Translations under genes and position numbers: made by a program
Notes under the pieces: generated by a model
Told to the model about the DNA's origin: nothing
The model's input: the letters and a program-made list of their open reading frames with translations, nothing else
The model's database searches: none
Part shown: positions 38,306 through 47,113 of the stretch, piece by piece
Layout of the letters: each line of letters opens with the position of its first letter
Position numbering within the stretch: the first letter of the stretch is position 1
Source: Bacteroidales bacterium
GTDB taxonomy: Bacteria; Bacteroidota; Bacteroidia; Bacteroidales; UBA1402
Assembly: GCA_017380635.1 (NCBI GenBank)
Contig: JAFODP010000018.1
Coordinates: 172,676-236,675, forward strand
Length of the DNA stretch: 64,000 bases
Direction: 5' to 3'

Positions 38306-38376
38306 AGTCCAATGGTGTAATGGTAGCACTACAGTTTTTGGTACTGTCTGTGGAGGTTCGAATCCTTCTTGGACTA
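38306..38376 (+). tRNA. tRNA-Gln (anticodon UUG)
   Basis: Cloverleaf folded by eye: acceptor stem AGTCCAA/TTGGACT, a D-arm with GTG/CAC and the GGTAG loop, anticodon stem ACAGT/ACTGT with the seven-base loop TTTTGGT reading CAA codons, and a T-arm containing GGTTCGAATCC. CCA is not encoded. It has its own promoter and terminator. Confidence 0.96.
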
Positions 38377-38381
38377 CATAA

Positions 38382-38418
38382 AAAAGACTCCGAAGCAATT
38401 CGGAGTCTTTTGTTTTTT
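38382..38418 (+). terminator. Terminator of tRNA-Gln
   Basis: Perfect 13-bp stem AAAAGACTCCGAA / TTCGGAGTCTTTT with the loop GCAA, followed by GTTTTTTA. Confidence 0.92.
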
Positions 38419-38488
38419 ATATCAATATTGCCGGCAATAGGCTTCATCAAGGCTTGTCTTTCTCATCCTACTTTTTGTCCAGGCGTGC

Positions 38489-39607
38489 TTATCTGATGAT
38501 AATCTTCTGTGTTTGATGGCCAACTTTGACGATATAAATTCCTGTTGGAAGTTCTTTTGCTTGGCCCAGGTTCAAACCGTTAATGCTGTATACTTCGTAG
38601 CTGTCGGCGCCATCAATCGTAATGCGATGGCCGCAAACCGCAATTCTGAATGACTGCTCTGATGCAGACGAAAGGTCATCAGTATCTTCATTTTCATCAT
38701 TTTCATCATCATTTTCATTTTCTTTTATAGGATAGAAGTAATAGAATTTGCTCCATCCTTTGGCCGATGTGTAGGCTTCGATGCTGCCTTCCGGCACGTA
38801 AACAAGACTATAATAATCGTAAAAACAGTTGTTTCCTAAGACGGGCGGAATGGGATTTCGACTCGTGATGCTGGCAAGACTATGGCATTGAGAGAAAGCG
38901 TTATTGCCAATATAAGTCAGGCTATCGGGCAAATCGATGCTGGCAAGACTATAACAGTTATAGAAAGTATAGGCTTCAATATTGGTCAGATTTTCGGGCA
39001 ATTCGATACTGCTCAGGCTTTCGCAACCGGAGAATGCATTTCTTCCAATAGTTTTGATGCTGTCGGGAAAGTTGATGCTAGAGAGTTTAGTGCATTTTTG
39101 AAAGCTATTGTTGCCGATGCTTGTCAGTGTATTGGGAAGGGAAATACTTGTCAGATTTTCGCAAAGTTCAAAGGCTTTGTCTCCGATACTTTTGACGCTG
39201 TCGGGCAAATGAACGCTTGAAAGATTTTTACAATAATAAAAAGCATTGTTGCTGATGCTTTTGATGCCTTTCGGCAGGCTTATCTCGTTGATGGATGTAC
39301 AATAAGAAAAGGCTTCCTTTCCGATGCTCGTGATGCTCTGAGGTAGAGAAAAGCGGGTAATATTTCGACAAAACGAAAAAGAACCATTGCCGATGGCGGT
39401 AACCCTTGTCTCGATACCATTGTACAGGATTTTGTCAGGAATAACCAGTTCTCCTTCCATCAGCGTATTTTTGAGACCAACCACTGTAGCGGTATTGTTG
39501 GCCGTGTTGATACTGTAAACAATATCGTCGACAGTACGTTCAACGCTTGCTGCACTGACGCACAAGATAAAAAGGCTAAAAAGCAGGGTGGTGTAAAACT
39601 TTTTCAT
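38489..39607 (-). CDS. BspA-like leucine-rich-repeat surface protein
   Basis: Secreted protein of 372 residues. It has a signal peptide (MKKFYTTLLFSLFILCVSAAS) and then at least eight LRR_5 (BspA/Treponema pallidum-type) repeats of about 23 residues between roughly 65 and 265, each with the pattern S-I-x-L-P-x-x-L/I-T-x-I-G-x-x-A-F. An acidic Asn/Glu/Asp linker (about 295-310) follows. The last 75 residues look like a T9SS sorting domain (YEVYSINGLNLGQ, then TGIYIVKVG, ending KIIIR). Such proteins mediate adhesion in related oral and gut species; the ligand here is unknown. TATATTTG (39640-39633) is an exact -7 box upstream. Confidence 0.92.
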   Translation of the reverse strand: MKKFYTTLLFSLFILCVSAASVERTVDDIVYSINTANNTATVVGLKNTLMEGELVIPDKILYNGIETRVTAIGNGSFSFCRNITRFSLPQSITSIGKEAFSYCTSINEISLPKGIKSISNNAFYYCKNLSSVHLPDSVKSIGDKAFELCENLTSISLPNTLTSIGNNSFQKCTKLSSINFPDSIKTIGRNAFSGCESLSSIELPENLTNIEAYTFYNCYSLASIDLPDSLTYIGNNAFSQCHSLASITSRNPIPPVLGNNCFYDYYSLVYVPEGSIEAYTSAKGWSKFYYFYPIKENENDDENDENEDTDDLSSASEQSFRIAVCGHRITIDGADSYEVYSINGLNLGQAKELPTGIYIVKVGHQTQKIIIR

Positions 39608-39678
39608 ACAAATTGATATCTGATAGTAAAAACAAATATATCGTTAATCTTTTAATTCTTTGCAGCCTCTGATGTTTT

Positions 39679-39861
39679 TTAAATTATCAATAAGATTTTC
39701 TTTTGGTAAGAAACCCATGTATTGTCTCCTACATCAATATTAAGTTCTTTAATATTTCGTCTACACTCAAAGTAAGCCCCATTTTCCCCTACATATTGAT
39801 ACGCTGCTTTTTGCCCTGGAGACAATCTCGTAGAAGAACTTCGATCAATGTCAACTTTCAC
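39679..39861 (-). pseudogene. Possible C-terminal fragment of a lost gene
   Basis: Sixty codons starting at GTG. The peptide contains DIDRSSSTRLSPGQKAAY and ends WVSYQKKILLII. It resembles the end of a larger secreted or toxin-like protein, but I cannot name the family. The frame is closed by a stop just upstream, and a neighbouring frame reads MAKSQTIENAAVKLF before its own stop, so no complete gene can be rebuilt. Confidence 0.25.
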
Positions 39862-39897
39862 AAAGTTATATCATGTATTGCTTTTACACAAGAAAAA

Positions 39898-39993
39898 AGT
39901 TTGACGGCGGCATTTTCAATAGTCTGAGATTTAGCCATTTACAAAGTGGCAAAATTGGAAAAGTTTGACAGCGGCCAAAATAGTTTGACAGGG
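39898..39993 (+). repeat. Three short direct repeats AGTTTGACRGCGGC
   Basis: AGTTTGACGGCGGC (39898-39911), AGTTTGACAGCGGC (39962-39975) and the shorter AGTTTGACAGGG (39982-39993) lie within 100 bases. Their origin is unknown; they may be old mobile-element ends. Confidence 0.6.
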
Positions 39994-40049
39994 ATGCATA
40001 AACGCAGCGGAGATGGCTGCGCTGTTGTTTAATCTTAAGAATCTTTACC

Positions 40050-40057
40050 TATTTTTG
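40050..40057 (+). promoter_or_regulatory. -7 box of the TPR regulator gene
   Basis: TATTTTTG, exact consensus match, 21 bases before the chosen ATG at 40079. It supports that start over the upstream in-frame ATG at 40013, which would lie before the promoter. Confidence 0.6.
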
Positions 40058-40078
40058 CGGAGACAATCGCAGCTATCG

Positions 40079-41725
40079 ATGAGAAACTATATTTGGAGTA
40101 TTTTCTTTCTATTTTGTGCTTTTTCGTGCACACAGCGCAACAGCTATTCGGAGATTTTTTCGAAGGCCGAATCCCTTATGAACACCAGTCCGGATAGCGC
40201 ATTGATTATGCTTCGAAGTGTTGATGCGAAAACACTCTCCACAAAAGAAGAAAAGGCAGAATACGCCTTGCTGTTGTCGATGGCATTGGATAAGAATTTC
40301 GTGGACACCACCACTTTCTCCATTATTCAGCCCGCCATAGATCATTATCTCGAAAAGGGAACACCAGACGAAAAACTTCGCACATTGTATTACCAAGGAC
40401 GAATCTTTCAGAACAGAGGAGAACAGGATGAGGCCATGCGAGTTTTTATCCAGGCACGAGATGTTGAAAATAAAGGATATACCGACACGCTCACTTTCGC
40501 CAATCTGCTCGTGGCCCAATCGACCATTTTTTATACATCTTACAAGACCAAGGAGTTTATAGAAAACAATTTGCAGGCTGCCGAATTATATCGTTCCATC
40601 AAGCACTCTTTATACGAGATGACCAGTCTTGCAAAATCGTTGGATGGTTACATTATCGAAGAAAATCGTCTATTGGCCGATAGCGTTTTATCCATTTGTC
40701 GAGAACGAATACAAGTGAATCCCGATTATTCAAGATTTATCGTTCCGCATCTATTGTCGTACACCACCGTTTTCGGTACAGAAAAAGACATCAAGCAACT
40801 TCTTTCCGTATATGTAGCTAACAATCATTTGACTGAAGAAACAAAACTGGATATAGCCTGGGCCTATTATACCTTAGGTGATATTAAAAATGCGCTTTAC
40901 TATGTGGAATCTGTTAATGAAGAAGTCATTGCCAAGAATTATCTGAAATACCTGGCTATCAAGTCTAAGATTCTTGAAGCCAATGGAGATTATAAAGAAT
41001 CTTTGCATTGTTATCAGTTATACGCCACCACTTTAGAGAACTTTCATCAGCAACTATTTTCGCAAGATTTGTTATTTGCGCAAGAGAAACACCAAATGGA
41101 GTTGTCTTCTATGATGAAGCTTCAAGAAAGAAACAAAATTATTTGGTGGAGTTTGTGTTGCGTATTTGCGTTATTGTTCATTCTAGCCTGGATTTATTAT
41201 CGATATCGAAATGCAAAATTGACTTGCGAACAGCAAAATCTGGTTAAGGAAAATCTTCGCATGAGAATCGAACAATTAGAATCGGAAAGTGAAAACTTAA
41301 AAGAAATTCTGACTTCTCAGGATGAATTGTCGGGGCCTGTTGCCGATGCGGTCAAATCGAGGCTGGAAATGCTGAATTCCATGATGGCAGCCCGAATTTC
41401 GGAGAATGATATCTACGCAAAACCTTATAACGATTGGCTCGACAAAATGCTGAAAGACAAAGATTCCTTTATGGATACTACCAGATTGGCATTCAAGGCA
41501 TCGCATCCAAAGTTTATCAAATATCTAGAAGATAGTCAACTTTCTATTTACGAAATCAATTACCTCTGTTTATACGCGATTGGCTTGCGCGGAAAGGATA
41601 TTGGAGAATATATTCAACTGAAGCGTCATTATCATATCAGCAGTGATATCCGCAAAAAATTGGGCATTGACGAGCATGAAACCAATCTTGGCATTTATGT
41701 CCGAAAATTGATGAAAAAGCTATAA
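40079..41725 (+). CDS. Membrane-anchored TPR protein with C-terminal HTH-like domain
   Basis: Bacteroidales regulator type of 548 residues. It has a lipoprotein-like signal (FCAFSC, Cys17), TPR helices through about residue 345, one membrane segment at about 353-374 (WWSLCCVFALLFILAWIYY), a short coiled coil (about 380-410) and a cytoplasmic C-terminal region. The last 60 residues (LSIYEINYLCLYAIGLRGKDIGEYI, then a final SSDIRKKLGI helix) look like a LuxR-type helix-turn-helix. Such proteins may sense periplasmic signals and bind DNA from the membrane. The signal and targets are unknown. Confidence 0.82.
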   Translation: MRNYIWSIFFLFCAFSCTQRNSYSEIFSKAESLMNTSPDSALIMLRSVDAKTLSTKEEKAEYALLLSMALDKNFVDTTTFSIIQPAIDHYLEKGTPDEKLRTLYYQGRIFQNRGEQDEAMRVFIQARDVENKGYTDTLTFANLLVAQSTIFYTSYKTKEFIENNLQAAELYRSIKHSLYEMTSLAKSLDGYIIEENRLLADSVLSICRERIQVNPDYSRFIVPHLLSYTTVFGTEKDIKQLLSVYVANNHLTEETKLDIAWAYYTLGDIKNALYYVESVNEEVIAKNYLKYLAIKSKILEANGDYKESLHCYQLYATTLENFHQQLFSQDLLFAQEKHQMELSSMMKLQERNKIIWWSLCCVFALLFILAWIYYRYRNAKLTCEQQNLVKENLRMRIEQLESESENLKEILTSQDELSGPVADAVKSRLEMLNSMMAARISENDIYAKPYNDWLDKMLKDKDSFMDTTRLAFKASHPKFIKYLEDSQLSIYEINYLCLYAIGLRGKDIGEYIQLKRHYHISSDIRKKLGIDEHETNLGIYVRKLMKKL

Positions 41726-41748
41726 GTTTTGTTGCATACACCTTTTGC

Positions 41749-41774
41749 ATAAAATATTCATATACATATTTTAT
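41749..41774. promoter_or_regulatory. Inverted repeat upstream of argR, candidate ARG box
   Basis: ATAAAATAT (41749-41757) and ATATTTTAT (41766-41774) are perfect 9-bp arms around TCATATAC, 20 bases before the argR -33 element. Size and AT-richness resemble ArgR operators. This is inferred from position and symmetry. Confidence 0.45.
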
Positions 41775-41793
41775 AAATTTTATTGGCAAAAGT

Positions 41794-41824
41794 TTTGGGC
41801 GATGGATAATAATGTATATTTTTG
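41794..41824 (+). promoter_or_regulatory. Promoter of the arginine/proline operon
   Basis: TTTG (41794-41797) and TATTTTTG (41817-41824) are 19 bases apart, an exact Bacteroidota promoter. The argR ATG follows 46 bases later. Confidence 0.8.
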
Positions 41825-41869
41825 CAGGCATTTTTGCATTCATATTCAAAAACAAGCCAAACAACAGCT

Positions 41870-42349
41870 ATGAAAGATAAAGGCAATCGTTTAAAAAGTA
41901 TCCGGAAATACGTTTCCGAGCAAAAAATCAGCAGCCAGGAAGAATTGTTGCAACTGCTTTCCGAAGAAGGATTCATTCTGACGCAGGCCACCCTCTCGCG
42001 CGACCTTAAGCAACTGAAAATCGCCAAGATGCCCGATTACGAAGGAGGTTATATTTATGTACTTCCCGAAGAATCGTCGCCGCTGGGTAAGACTGCGCGC
42101 ATGAAAACGCAAGAAATTCATTTTGCCGCTACCGGATTCCTTTCTATCGACTTTTGCGGACCTTTCGCCGTGGTGAAAACCAAGCCCGCTTTTGCCGGCG
42201 GCATTGCGGCCGAAATAGACCGTCGCTCGTCGAAGAATATCCTGGGCACCATCGCCGGCGACGACACCATTTTGGTAATTCCCCGCGAAGGCACCGATCG
42301 CCGCAAGCTGTTGCGCACTTTGTCTGAAGTTTTACCCATCAACCATTAA
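41870..42349 (+). CDS. argR: Arginine repressor ArgR
   Basis: Arginine-responsive hexameric repressor of 159 residues. The N-terminal winged helix (about 1-70) contains the recognition helix region TQATLSRDLKQLKI. The C-terminal arginine-binding domain has GTIAGDDTILVI, including the Asp pair that contacts arginine. The start at 41870 lies after the promoter and gives the standard N-terminus. It heads the arg/pro operon and probably represses it together with its own gene. Confidence 0.96.
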   Translation: MKDKGNRLKSIRKYVSEQKISSQEELLQLLSEEGFILTQATLSRDLKQLKIAKMPDYEGGYIYVLPEESSPLGKTARMKTQEIHFAATGFLSIDFCGPFAVVKTKPAFAGGIAAEIDRRSSKNILGTIAGDDTILVIPREGTDRRKLLRTLSEVLPINH

Positions 42350-42372
42350 TATAGCGAGTATATCATTCAATC

Positions 42373-42927
42373 ATGGAAACAGAAATTCAAATTTTGGTAG
42401 CCGACGAATCTCACCTTCCTTATGTCGACACCATTCTGAAAACCATCGAAGACGCTGCCAAGGTTCGCGGAACCGGTATTGCCAAAAGAACCAACGAATA
42501 TCTTTCACAGAAAATTTTGGAAGGCAAGGCTATTCTAGCTTTGCATGGCGATGAATTTGCCGGATTCTGTTATATCGAAAGCTGGGGCAACAAACAATAT
42601 GTGGCCAATTCCGGTCTTATCGTGGTAGAGAAATTCAGAGGACAAGGCTTGGCTAAACGCATCAAACAGAGAGCTTTTGCACTTTCGCGCGAGCGTTATC
42701 CGCATGCCAAACTTTTCGGTCTCACCACCGGCGCCGCCGTTATGAAAATCAATTACGAATTGGGCTATCGTCCGGTTACTTTTGCCGAACTCACCGACGA
42801 CGACGCTTTCTGGAAAGGCTGCCAAAGCTGCGTGAATTATCCCATTCTGCAGGAAAAAAATCGACGATTCTGTATGTGTACCGCCATGTTGTTCGACCCC
42901 GAAGAACATTTCCACATCGAACACTGA
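42373..42927 (+). CDS. GNAT acyltransferase of the arginine operon
   Basis: GCN5-type acyltransferase of 184 residues. The acyl-CoA loop is visible at about 91-100 (VEKFRGQGLAKRIKQ), preceded by the strand SGLIVV. It lies between argR and argG, 23 bases after argR. Related Bacteroidota operons carry a GNAT gene here. As the pathway needs an N-acylglutamate synthase and none other is in the window, this is the best candidate for the first, probably N-succinylating, step. The acyl donor cannot be read from the sequence. Confidence 0.85.
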   Translation: METEIQILVADESHLPYVDTILKTIEDAAKVRGTGIAKRTNEYLSQKILEGKAILALHGDEFAGFCYIESWGNKQYVANSGLIVVEKFRGQGLAKRIKQRAFALSRERYPHAKLFGLTTGAAVMKINYELGYRPVTFAELTDDDAFWKGCQSCVNYPILQEKNRRFCMCTAMLFDPEEHFHIEH

Positions 42928-42983
42928 GATTGTAACAAACATCGTCCGAAGCAATTATCAAGAATTTATAAAAACATCATACA

Positions 42984-44195
42984 ATGAAAGAAAAAGTAGT
43001 TTTAGCATATAGCGGAGGTTTGGATACTTCCTTCTGCGTTAAATATCTGACCGAAGAAAAAGGTTACGAAGTATATACTGCCTTGGCCAACACCGGCGGT
43101 TTCAGCGACGAAGAACTGAAAACGATCGAAGAAAAAGCTTATCAGTTGGGCGCTGTGAAACACGTAGCCCTTGACATCACCGGCGATTATTACGAAAAGA
43201 GTATCAAATACATGGTGTATGGTAACATTCTGCGCAACGGCACTTATCCTATTTCGGTAAGTTCTGAACGTACTTTCCAGGCCATCGCCATCATCAATTA
43301 TGCCAAGGAAGTGGGCGCAAAATACGTGGCTCACGGTAGCACCGGCGCCGGCAACGACCAAGTGCGTTTCGACCTCACCTTCCAGATTCTGGCGCCCGAA
43401 ATTGAAATCATCACGCCTACCCGCGATATGATTCTGACCCGCGAATACGAAATCAACTACCTGAAAGAAAGAGGTTTCGTGGCTGATTTCAAGAAATTGG
43501 AATACTCTATCAACAAAGGTCTTTGGGGTACCTCTATCGGTGGAAAAGAAACCTTGAAATCGAACCAAACTTTGCCCGAAGAAGCTTATCCTTCGCAAGT
43601 AGTGAAGCACGACAGCGAAACCCTTACCATCGATTTTGTGAAGGGCGAAATTGCCGCCGTGAACGGCGAAGCCTTCGACAATAAAGTGGATGCTATCCGT
43701 AAAGTGGAAGAAATCGGTTCGGCTTATGGCATTGGTCGTGATATGCATATCGGCGATACCATCATCGGTATCAAGGGTCGTGTGGGTTTCGAAGCTGCCG
43801 GTCCGCTGCTTATCATCAACGCTCACAAGATGTTGGAAAAGCATTGCCTGACCAAATGGCAACAATACTGGAAAGACCAAATCGGCACTTGGTATGGTAT
43901 GTTCTTGCACGAAGCTCAGTATCTGGAACCCGTCATGCGCGACTTGGAAGCCTTCCTGGAAAGCTCTCAGAAGAACGTTAACGGTAAGGTTATCATCGAG
44001 TTGCATCCTCATTATTATACGCTCGTGGGCGTGGAAAGCGATTACGATTTGATGAAGACCGATTTCGGCGAATACGGCGAAGTGAACAAAGCTTGGGACG
44101 CCGACGACATGAAGGGCTTCGTTAAAATCATGGGCAACCAGATGAAAATTCATCAAAGTGTACAAAACCGCGTAGCAAAATCGAAAGAACAATGA
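42984..44195 (+). CDS. argG: Argininosuccinate synthase
   Basis: Joins citrulline and aspartate with ATP. It has 403 residues. The N-type ATP pyrophosphatase loop AYSGGLDTS (8-16) is present, as are HGSTGAGNDQVRF (citrulline and aspartate contacts) and the C-terminal multimerisation segment. It overlaps argC by four bases. Confidence 0.97.
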   Translation: MKEKVVLAYSGGLDTSFCVKYLTEEKGYEVYTALANTGGFSDEELKTIEEKAYQLGAVKHVALDITGDYYEKSIKYMVYGNILRNGTYPISVSSERTFQAIAIINYAKEVGAKYVAHGSTGAGNDQVRFDLTFQILAPEIEIITPTRDMILTREYEINYLKERGFVADFKKLEYSINKGLWGTSIGGKETLKSNQTLPEEAYPSQVVKHDSETLTIDFVKGEIAAVNGEAFDNKVDAIRKVEEIGSAYGIGRDMHIGDTIIGIKGRVGFEAAGPLLIINAHKMLEKHCLTKWQQYWKDQIGTWYGMFLHEAQYLEPVMRDLEAFLESSQKNVNGKVIIELHPHYYTLVGVESDYDLMKTDFGEYGEVNKAWDADDMKGFVKIMGNQMKIHQSVQNRVAKSKEQ

Positions 44196-45154
44196 TAAAA
44201 GTGGGCATTATAGGCGGCGCCGGTTATACGGCCGGCGAACTGCTTAGAATTTTGATACATCATCCTCAGACAGAGATTGTTTTCGTCAACAGCAGCAGCA
44301 ACGCAGGCAACACTTTGGCTTCGGTGCACAGCGGACTTTTCGGCGAATGCGAGCTGACTTTTACCGACGAATTGCCTTTCGACCAGATTGATGTTTTGTT
44401 CATTTGTTCGGGCCATGGCGACAGCAAGAAATTCATCGAAGCGCACGAATTGCCGGCCGGCTTGAAAATCATCGACCTTTCCACCGACTATCGCGACGAA
44501 AGTTGCGGCTTCGTGTATGGTTTGCCCGAATATCAACGCGGCAAGATCCAAGGCGCGCAGAAAATTGCCAACCCGGGATGTTTTGCCACTTGTATTCAGC
44601 TGGCACTCTTGCCTTTAGCTCATGCGCATTTGCTCAAAAGCGAAGTTCATGTAACGGCCATCACCGGTTCGACGGGCGCAGGCGTCAAGCCTTCGTCTAC
44701 CACGCATTTCAGCTGGAGAAACGACAACATTTCGGTGTACAAAGCCTTCACGCATCAGCATTTGATTGAAATCAATCAGACTTTGAAAAACTTGCAACCC
44801 GGCTTCGACCAGGATTTGAACTTCGTGCCCATGCGTGGCGACTTTGCCCGCGGTATTTTTGCTTCGGTCTACACCGACTGCGAATTATCTCAAGAAGAAG
44901 CTGTTGCCTTGTACAAAGATTTTTACAAAGATGCCGCCTTTACTTTTGTGAGCGATAGCAATATCGACATGAAGCAAGTGGTAAACAGCAACAAAGCTTT
45001 GGTTCACGTGGAAAAACACGGCAAGAAACTGCATATTCTTTCGGCCATCGACAATTTGGCCAAGGGCGCATCGGGACAAGCGGTGCAAAACATGAACCTT
45101 ATTTTCGGCCTGAACGAAAAATGCGGCTTGGGGCTGAAAAGCATCGGTTTTTAA
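44192..45154 (+). CDS. argC: N-acyl-gamma-glutamyl-phosphate reductase
   Basis: Reduces the N-acylglutamyl phosphate to the semialdehyde with NADPH. It has 320 residues. It has a Rossmann start (GIIGGAGYTAGELLRIL, 5-21), the catalytic Cys130 in NPGCFATC and a C-terminal catalytic-domain His expected in the KGASGQAVQNMN area. The substrate is probably N-succinylated in this order. It overlaps argG by four bases. Confidence 0.97.
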   Translation: MIKVGIIGGAGYTAGELLRILIHHPQTEIVFVNSSSNAGNTLASVHSGLFGECELTFTDELPFDQIDVLFICSGHGDSKKFIEAHELPAGLKIIDLSTDYRDESCGFVYGLPEYQRGKIQGAQKIANPGCFATCIQLALLPLAHAHLLKSEVHVTAITGSTGAGVKPSSTTHFSWRNDNISVYKAFTHQHLIEINQTLKNLQPGFDQDLNFVPMRGDFARGIFASVYTDCELSQEEAVALYKDFYKDAAFTFVSDSNIDMKQVVNSNKALVHVEKHGKKLHILSAIDNLAKGASGQAVQNMNLIFGLNEKCGLGLKSIGF

Positions 45155-45175
45155 GCTATCTTTTATTGAAAAACT

Positions 45176-46297
45176 ATGAATTTATTTGACGTATATCCTT
45201 TGTTTCAGGTTGATATTGTTAAGGGAAAAGCCTGCAAGGTTTGGGACGACAAAGGACAAGAATATTTGGATTTATATGGCGGTCACGCGGTGATTTCCAT
45301 CGGCCATGCGCACGAGCATTATGTGGAAAAGATTTCGCAGCAAGTGGCGCAATTGGGATTTTATTCCAACTCGGTGATAAACAATCTTCAGAAGGAATTT
45401 GCCACACGTTTGGGCAAAGCTTGCGGTTACGAAGATTACAGCCTTTTTCTGGCCAACTCCGGCGCCGAAGCCAACGAAAACGCCTTGAAACTGGCCTCTT
45501 TCCACAATGGAAGAAAAAAAGTGGTAGCCTTCAAGAAAGCTTTCCACGGCAGAACCTCGGCCGCCGTTCGCATCACCGACAATCCTAAAATCGTAGCACC
45601 TGTGAACGAAGGGCTCGAAGTGGAATTTTTACCTTTGAACGATATAGAAGCTGTTAAAAAGAGTTTGGCCGCACAAGATGTCTGCGCCGTCATTATTGAA
45701 GGAATTATGGGCGTAGGCGGCATTCAAGTGCCTGATAATCAATTTTTACAAGAACTTCGCGAAGTCTGCACCGCCACCGGCACCGTGCTCATTTTGGACG
45801 AAATTCAGTCGGGTTATGGTCGCAGCGGAAAATTCTTCGCGCATCAATACAGCGGCATTCGTCCCGATTTGATTACGGTTGCCAAAGGCATTGCCAATGG
45901 ATTCCCCATGAGCGGATTGTTGATTTCTCCGATGTTTACGCCCGTGTACGGCATGTTGGGTACTACCTTCGGTGGCAATCATTTAGCTTGCGCTGCTGCC
46001 TTGGCCGTTCTCGATGTGATGGAAGACGAAAAACTGATTGACAACGCCGCCAAAGTGGGACAATTCCTCATGGACCAGTGCAGTAAAATTCCGCAAATCA
46101 AGGAAGTACGCGGTCGAGGCATGATGATTGGATTGGAATTCGAACAGCCCATCAAGGAAATTCGTCAGGCATTGCTCTACGACAAGCACATCTTTACGGG
46201 CGTGAGCGGCACCCACGTGATTCGTCTTTTGCCACCGCTTTGTCTGAGCATGGAAGAGGCTGCCCAATTTATCGAGGCGCTGAAATCTCTTTTGTAA
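45176..46297 (+). CDS. argD: N-acylornithine aminotransferase
   Basis: PLP-dependent transamination between glutamate and the N-acylglutamate semialdehyde. It has 373 residues. The PLP-phosphate loop NSGAEAN (94-100), Asp208 (LDEIQSGYGR) and the PLP lysine Lys237 (TVAKGIANG) are present. It lies 21 bases after argC and precedes proC. Confidence 0.96.
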   Translation: MNLFDVYPLFQVDIVKGKACKVWDDKGQEYLDLYGGHAVISIGHAHEHYVEKISQQVAQLGFYSNSVINNLQKEFATRLGKACGYEDYSLFLANSGAEANENALKLASFHNGRKKVVAFKKAFHGRTSAAVRITDNPKIVAPVNEGLEVEFLPLNDIEAVKKSLAAQDVCAVIIEGIMGVGGIQVPDNQFLQELREVCTATGTVLILDEIQSGYGRSGKFFAHQYSGIRPDLITVAKGIANGFPMSGLLISPMFTPVYGMLGTTFGGNHLACAAALAVLDVMEDEKLIDNAAKVGQFLMDQCSKIPQIKEVRGRGMMIGLEFEQPIKEIRQALLYDKHIFTGVSGTHVIRLLPPLCLSMEEAAQFIEALKSLL

Positions 46298-46327
46298 ATC
46301 AACCTCACTAAAACATCTACCCGAAGC

Positions 46328-47110
46328 ATGAAAATCGGAATTATCGGCGCCGGAAACATGGGCGGCGCTATCGCCAGAGGCTTGGCCAAAACGGATTATT
46401 TTCAAGCCAAAGACATCATTGTCAGCGACTTGTCTGAAGCTTGTCTGAGCGCGTTGCAAGACAGCGTTCCCGATATTTGCGTGTGCAAAGACAACTTGCA
46501 AGCCGCGCAGGCCGACATCGTGTTGCTGGCCGTAAAACCTTGGTTGGTAGACATTGTATTGACGGAAATCGCTTCGGCGCTGAACGAAAAGAAAATCTTG
46601 ATTGTGGTGGCCGCTGGCGTTGCTTTCGAACAGATTTACAAACATTTGCCCGAAGCATTGAGCGAGATGCCTTGTTATCGCCTGATTCCCAACACCGCTA
46701 TCAGCGAAATGACAAGCATGAACTTGTTTGCCGCCGCCAACACCAAGCCCGAACAAAACGAATTCATCTTCAAGATTTTCAGCGATTTGGGCACTTGTAT
46801 GTTGCTGGACGAAGATAAAATGGCTGCTGCCACTTCGCTCACTTCTTGCGGCATCGCTTACGCTTTGCGTTACGTTCGCGCTTCGGTACAAGCCGCAGTT
46901 GAAATGGGTTTCCGTCCTGCCGACGCGCAAGCCATGGTGGCGCAAACCATGAAGGGCGCGGCCGAACTGCTGCTCAACAACGACACTTCTGCCGAAAACG
47001 AAATCGACAAAGTGACCACGCCGGGCGGCATCACCATCAAAGGATTGAACGAACTGGAAGCCAACGGCTTCAGCAACGCCGTTATCAAAGCATTGAAAGC
47101 CAGCAGATAA
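46328..47110 (+). CDS. proC: Pyrroline-5-carboxylate reductase
   Basis: Last step of proline synthesis. It has 260 residues with the NAD(P) motif IGAGNMGGAIARGL (5-18) and the C-terminal dimer domain carrying TPGGITIKGLNELE. It lies 30 bases after argD and three bases before proB. Confidence 0.96.
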   Translation: MKIGIIGAGNMGGAIARGLAKTDYFQAKDIIVSDLSEACLSALQDSVPDICVCKDNLQAAQADIVLLAVKPWLVDIVLTEIASALNEKKILIVVAAGVAFEQIYKHLPEALSEMPCYRLIPNTAISEMTSMNLFAAANTKPEQNEFIFKIFSDLGTCMLLDEDKMAAATSLTSCGIAYALRYVRASVQAAVEMGFRPADAQAMVAQTMKGAAELLLNNDTSAENEIDKVTTPGGITIKGLNELEANGFSNAVIKALKASR

Positions 47111-47113
47111 ATT

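Larger units (their letters stand above)
39608..40049. other. Intergenic region with short repeats and a possible gene remnant
   Basis: This region separates the BspA-like gene and the TPR regulator. It holds the BspA promoter (-7 box 39640-39633, minus), a 60-codon minus-strand open frame at 39679-39861 that starts only with GTG, and three short direct repeats. The peptide of the open frame (LSPGQKAAYQYVGENGAY in its middle) looks like the C-terminal end of a longer protein rather than a complete gene, so a decayed gene is plausible. No RNA gene is seen. Confidence 0.6.

Noticed and set aside
38213..38398. Minus-strand open frame across the tRNA-Gln gene
   Set aside because: It is the antisense reading of a well-folded tRNA with its own promoter and terminator.
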